A stretch of DNA of 64,000 nt, taken from positions 5,124,623 through 5,188,622 of the forward strand of contig JASKMD010000012.1 of the NCBI GenBank assembly GCA_030144725.1. Direction: 5' to 3'. Source of the DNA: Haematococcus lacustris (lineage: Eukaryota > Chlorophyta > Chlorophyceae > Chlamydomonadales > Haematococcaceae). Positions within the stretch are counted from its first letter, which is position 1; each line of letters starts with the position of its first letter. Below, in pieces: positions 62,515 to 64,000 of the stretch. The notes under the pieces were generated by a model. The model was not told the origin of the DNA. It did no database searches and saw only the letters and a program-made list of their open reading frames with translations. The position numbers were made by a program, and so were the translations under genes.

Positions 62515-63934
62515 ATCGTTCCACACTCGGCCGCTCGCGGACGTACTTGACGTGTCCATGCACCCAGGCAAGGTGTCCATGCACCCAGGCATGTGAGGTG
62601 CCTCGATCAGAGCGCCAAAGGTCCATGCGTCAGCATGCTATGCGCTGCATTGCTGCAGCGGTATCAACTGCGATGTCAGCGGGTGTAAGGAGGTGGTCGA
62701 GCTGACCGCCAAAGGCATCGACATATGTCTGATGAGGGTCAGGTTGGGCAATAGTGAAAGGTCGGTTTGAGAGGTTCGGGTTAAGAGGTACTTCATGCAT
62801 CGCAGAGGGCACAATGTGCACTGTGGCAGTAGATGATGCCAACCACTTTCATTGTTATGTGCAGTGCCAGGAGTCCCACTAAGGACCCGGTTGCTTACAT
62901 TACTGCACATGTTATAATAGGACATGACGACTACACCTGCTGAGCTGCTGACGTAAGTGAGGAAGCCCAGTCCTAAGGCCCCAGCAGCACAATAGCACTT
63001 GCTGCTGCAGGAGCAGCTTCTTCAGCGCTCTGCACTGTGCTTAGCAGCAAGCTGTTGTCCAGATGGAGCCAGTCCACCAGTGTGGGCAACTGCATGCCTC
63101 AGCTGTTGCCCAGCCACTAGATAGACTGGCAGTATCAATTCTGCATTGTGGTAATGCAGTGATTCGAGCTGGCGCAGACTACACACATCACTGTGTTGGC
63201 TGTTGTTGCTGGGCCTTGGGCTGGCCTTGGGCTTCGTCAGCTGCACGAACAGCCGTAAGCGCAGACTCCAACGCAATCGCCCAATGGGTCCAATGTGTAC
63301 CGCCCTGCAGCGCACCGTGGGGTCAGGTGCTGATTCAGCACACAAGCACCTGGCCCCTCCACTGCTACTCCTGCTGTGTGCTTGCTTGCTGCGTCCACGT
63401 GCTTGCTACGCTCCTGGCCTGCCTGTTGCGGGGCACCATGGAGTGTGGATAGCACATGTCCCACACCCACACCTCACTGCACTCTGGGGTTGTGTCACGG
63501 CTCACGCATTAGCACACAGTTGCCCGTGCCCTCTACTGCTACACAGTAAGGTTTCTAATTTGAACATCTTTTAATGTTCAAGGCCCCGTGCCACTTCAAT
63601 CCAGTACTTCAATCCATTGTGAAAGCCGAGCACATAGCCGTGCAGCTCTTTATAACACCTCTCCACTGTGCCTTTCATTGTCTCCTTATGCCTACTAGCT
63701 GCCAAGATATCACATGTTTTAGTACCCTACCCCCAAAAATCCAGTTTTGCATTGAAAGTCCTCTAATGTGAACATGCCGTCGCCCCTATCCACCTACACA
63801 AAGACTGGTACCAAAACTTTTATTGATGTTGCTACCCATCCCACTGCCCCTAGCAAGGCCAGCAGCTGGTCAAAAACATTACCCAGTAGCAGTCCATAGG
63901 CACTTGAAGTTGTGCACATGCACATGCAAGCATG
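62515..63934. other. Intergenic region, no gene recognised
   Basis: It separates the start of the kinase gene from the 3' end of the next minus-strand gene, and should contain the kinase promoter near 62515-62800. No TATA-like or other clear motif and no convincing exon on either strand. Confidence 0.4.
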
Positions 63935-64000
63935 CTACTTGCAAGATCCCTTCCTGGCCTTTGCTGCTTTCTTGGCTGCCTCAGCAACCACCTCATGCTT
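63935..64000 (-). CDS. C-terminus of a further minus-strand gene (cut by the window edge)
   Basis: The final 66 bases read on the minus strand as KHEVVAEAAKKAAKARKGSC plus K and a TAG stop (63937-63935). A short Lys/Ala-rich helical tail is typical of basic nuclear or ribosomal proteins, but 21 residues do not identify a family. Confidence 0.4.
   Translation of the reverse strand, partial: KHEVVAEAAKKAAKARKGSCK

Overview
This window looks like GC-rich, repeat-laden nuclear DNA from a chlamydomonadalean green alga. Haematococcus is my best guess, from the style of the repeats and from TTAGGG-type (not TTTAGGG or TTTTAGGG) telomeric repeats at 14 kb and 33.8 kb. The genes are rich in small exons. 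Their introns have GTGAGx donors, sometimes GC donors, and CTGCAG-type acceptors. Nothing bacterial is present: no operons, no ribosome binding sites, no CRISPR arrays.

Layout. 1-7.3 kb is a transposon graveyard: G-rich satellites, an array of about 23 copies of the palindrome ATCTGTACAGAT, a 5'-truncated Ty3/gypsy chromovirus end with its 3' LTR start, the 3' half of a non-LTR element carrying RNase H plus a restriction-like endonuclease, and a 200-bp perfect-hairpin element. 7.5-14.07 kb and 25.9-33.8 kb are two nearly identical direct copies of one segment. Between them lies an 11.8-kb LINE (15 promoter-like 68-bp monomers, ORF1, APE-RT ORF2 with two frameshifts, poly(A) tail). The LINE and its two long flanking repeats look like one event. 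The duplication ends exactly at a head-to-head telomeric repeat inside an intron of an alpha/beta-hydrolase gene. Copy 1 therefore carries only the last two exons of that gene, while copy 2 joins the rest (minus strand, 37.3 to 32.6 kb). 38.16-41.25 kb is a large inverted repeat built around (CCCTG)n arrays.

42-64 kb is a real genic interval. It holds a FAM133-like basic coiled-coil protein (+), an Mpv17/PMP22 membrane protein (+), a secreted multiple inositol-polyphosphate phosphatase reconstructed in 16 exons with matching phases (+), an isopentenyl phosphate kinase (-), and the C-terminus of one more minus-strand gene at the edge. Their introns are loaded with mobile DNA: a 1,023-bp hAT deletion derivative with a perfect 8-bp target duplication, a copied Mpv17 exon, and at least five fragments resembling the C-terminus of TnpB/Fanzor-type transposon nucleases. 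Three of these fragments share a noncoding tail that ends in a conserved hairpin.

The host genes show no obvious common pathway. The isopentenyl kinase serves isoprenoid synthesis, the phosphatase phytate turnover, and Mpv17 an organelle membrane. All functional calls come from motifs read by eye; no database search was run.
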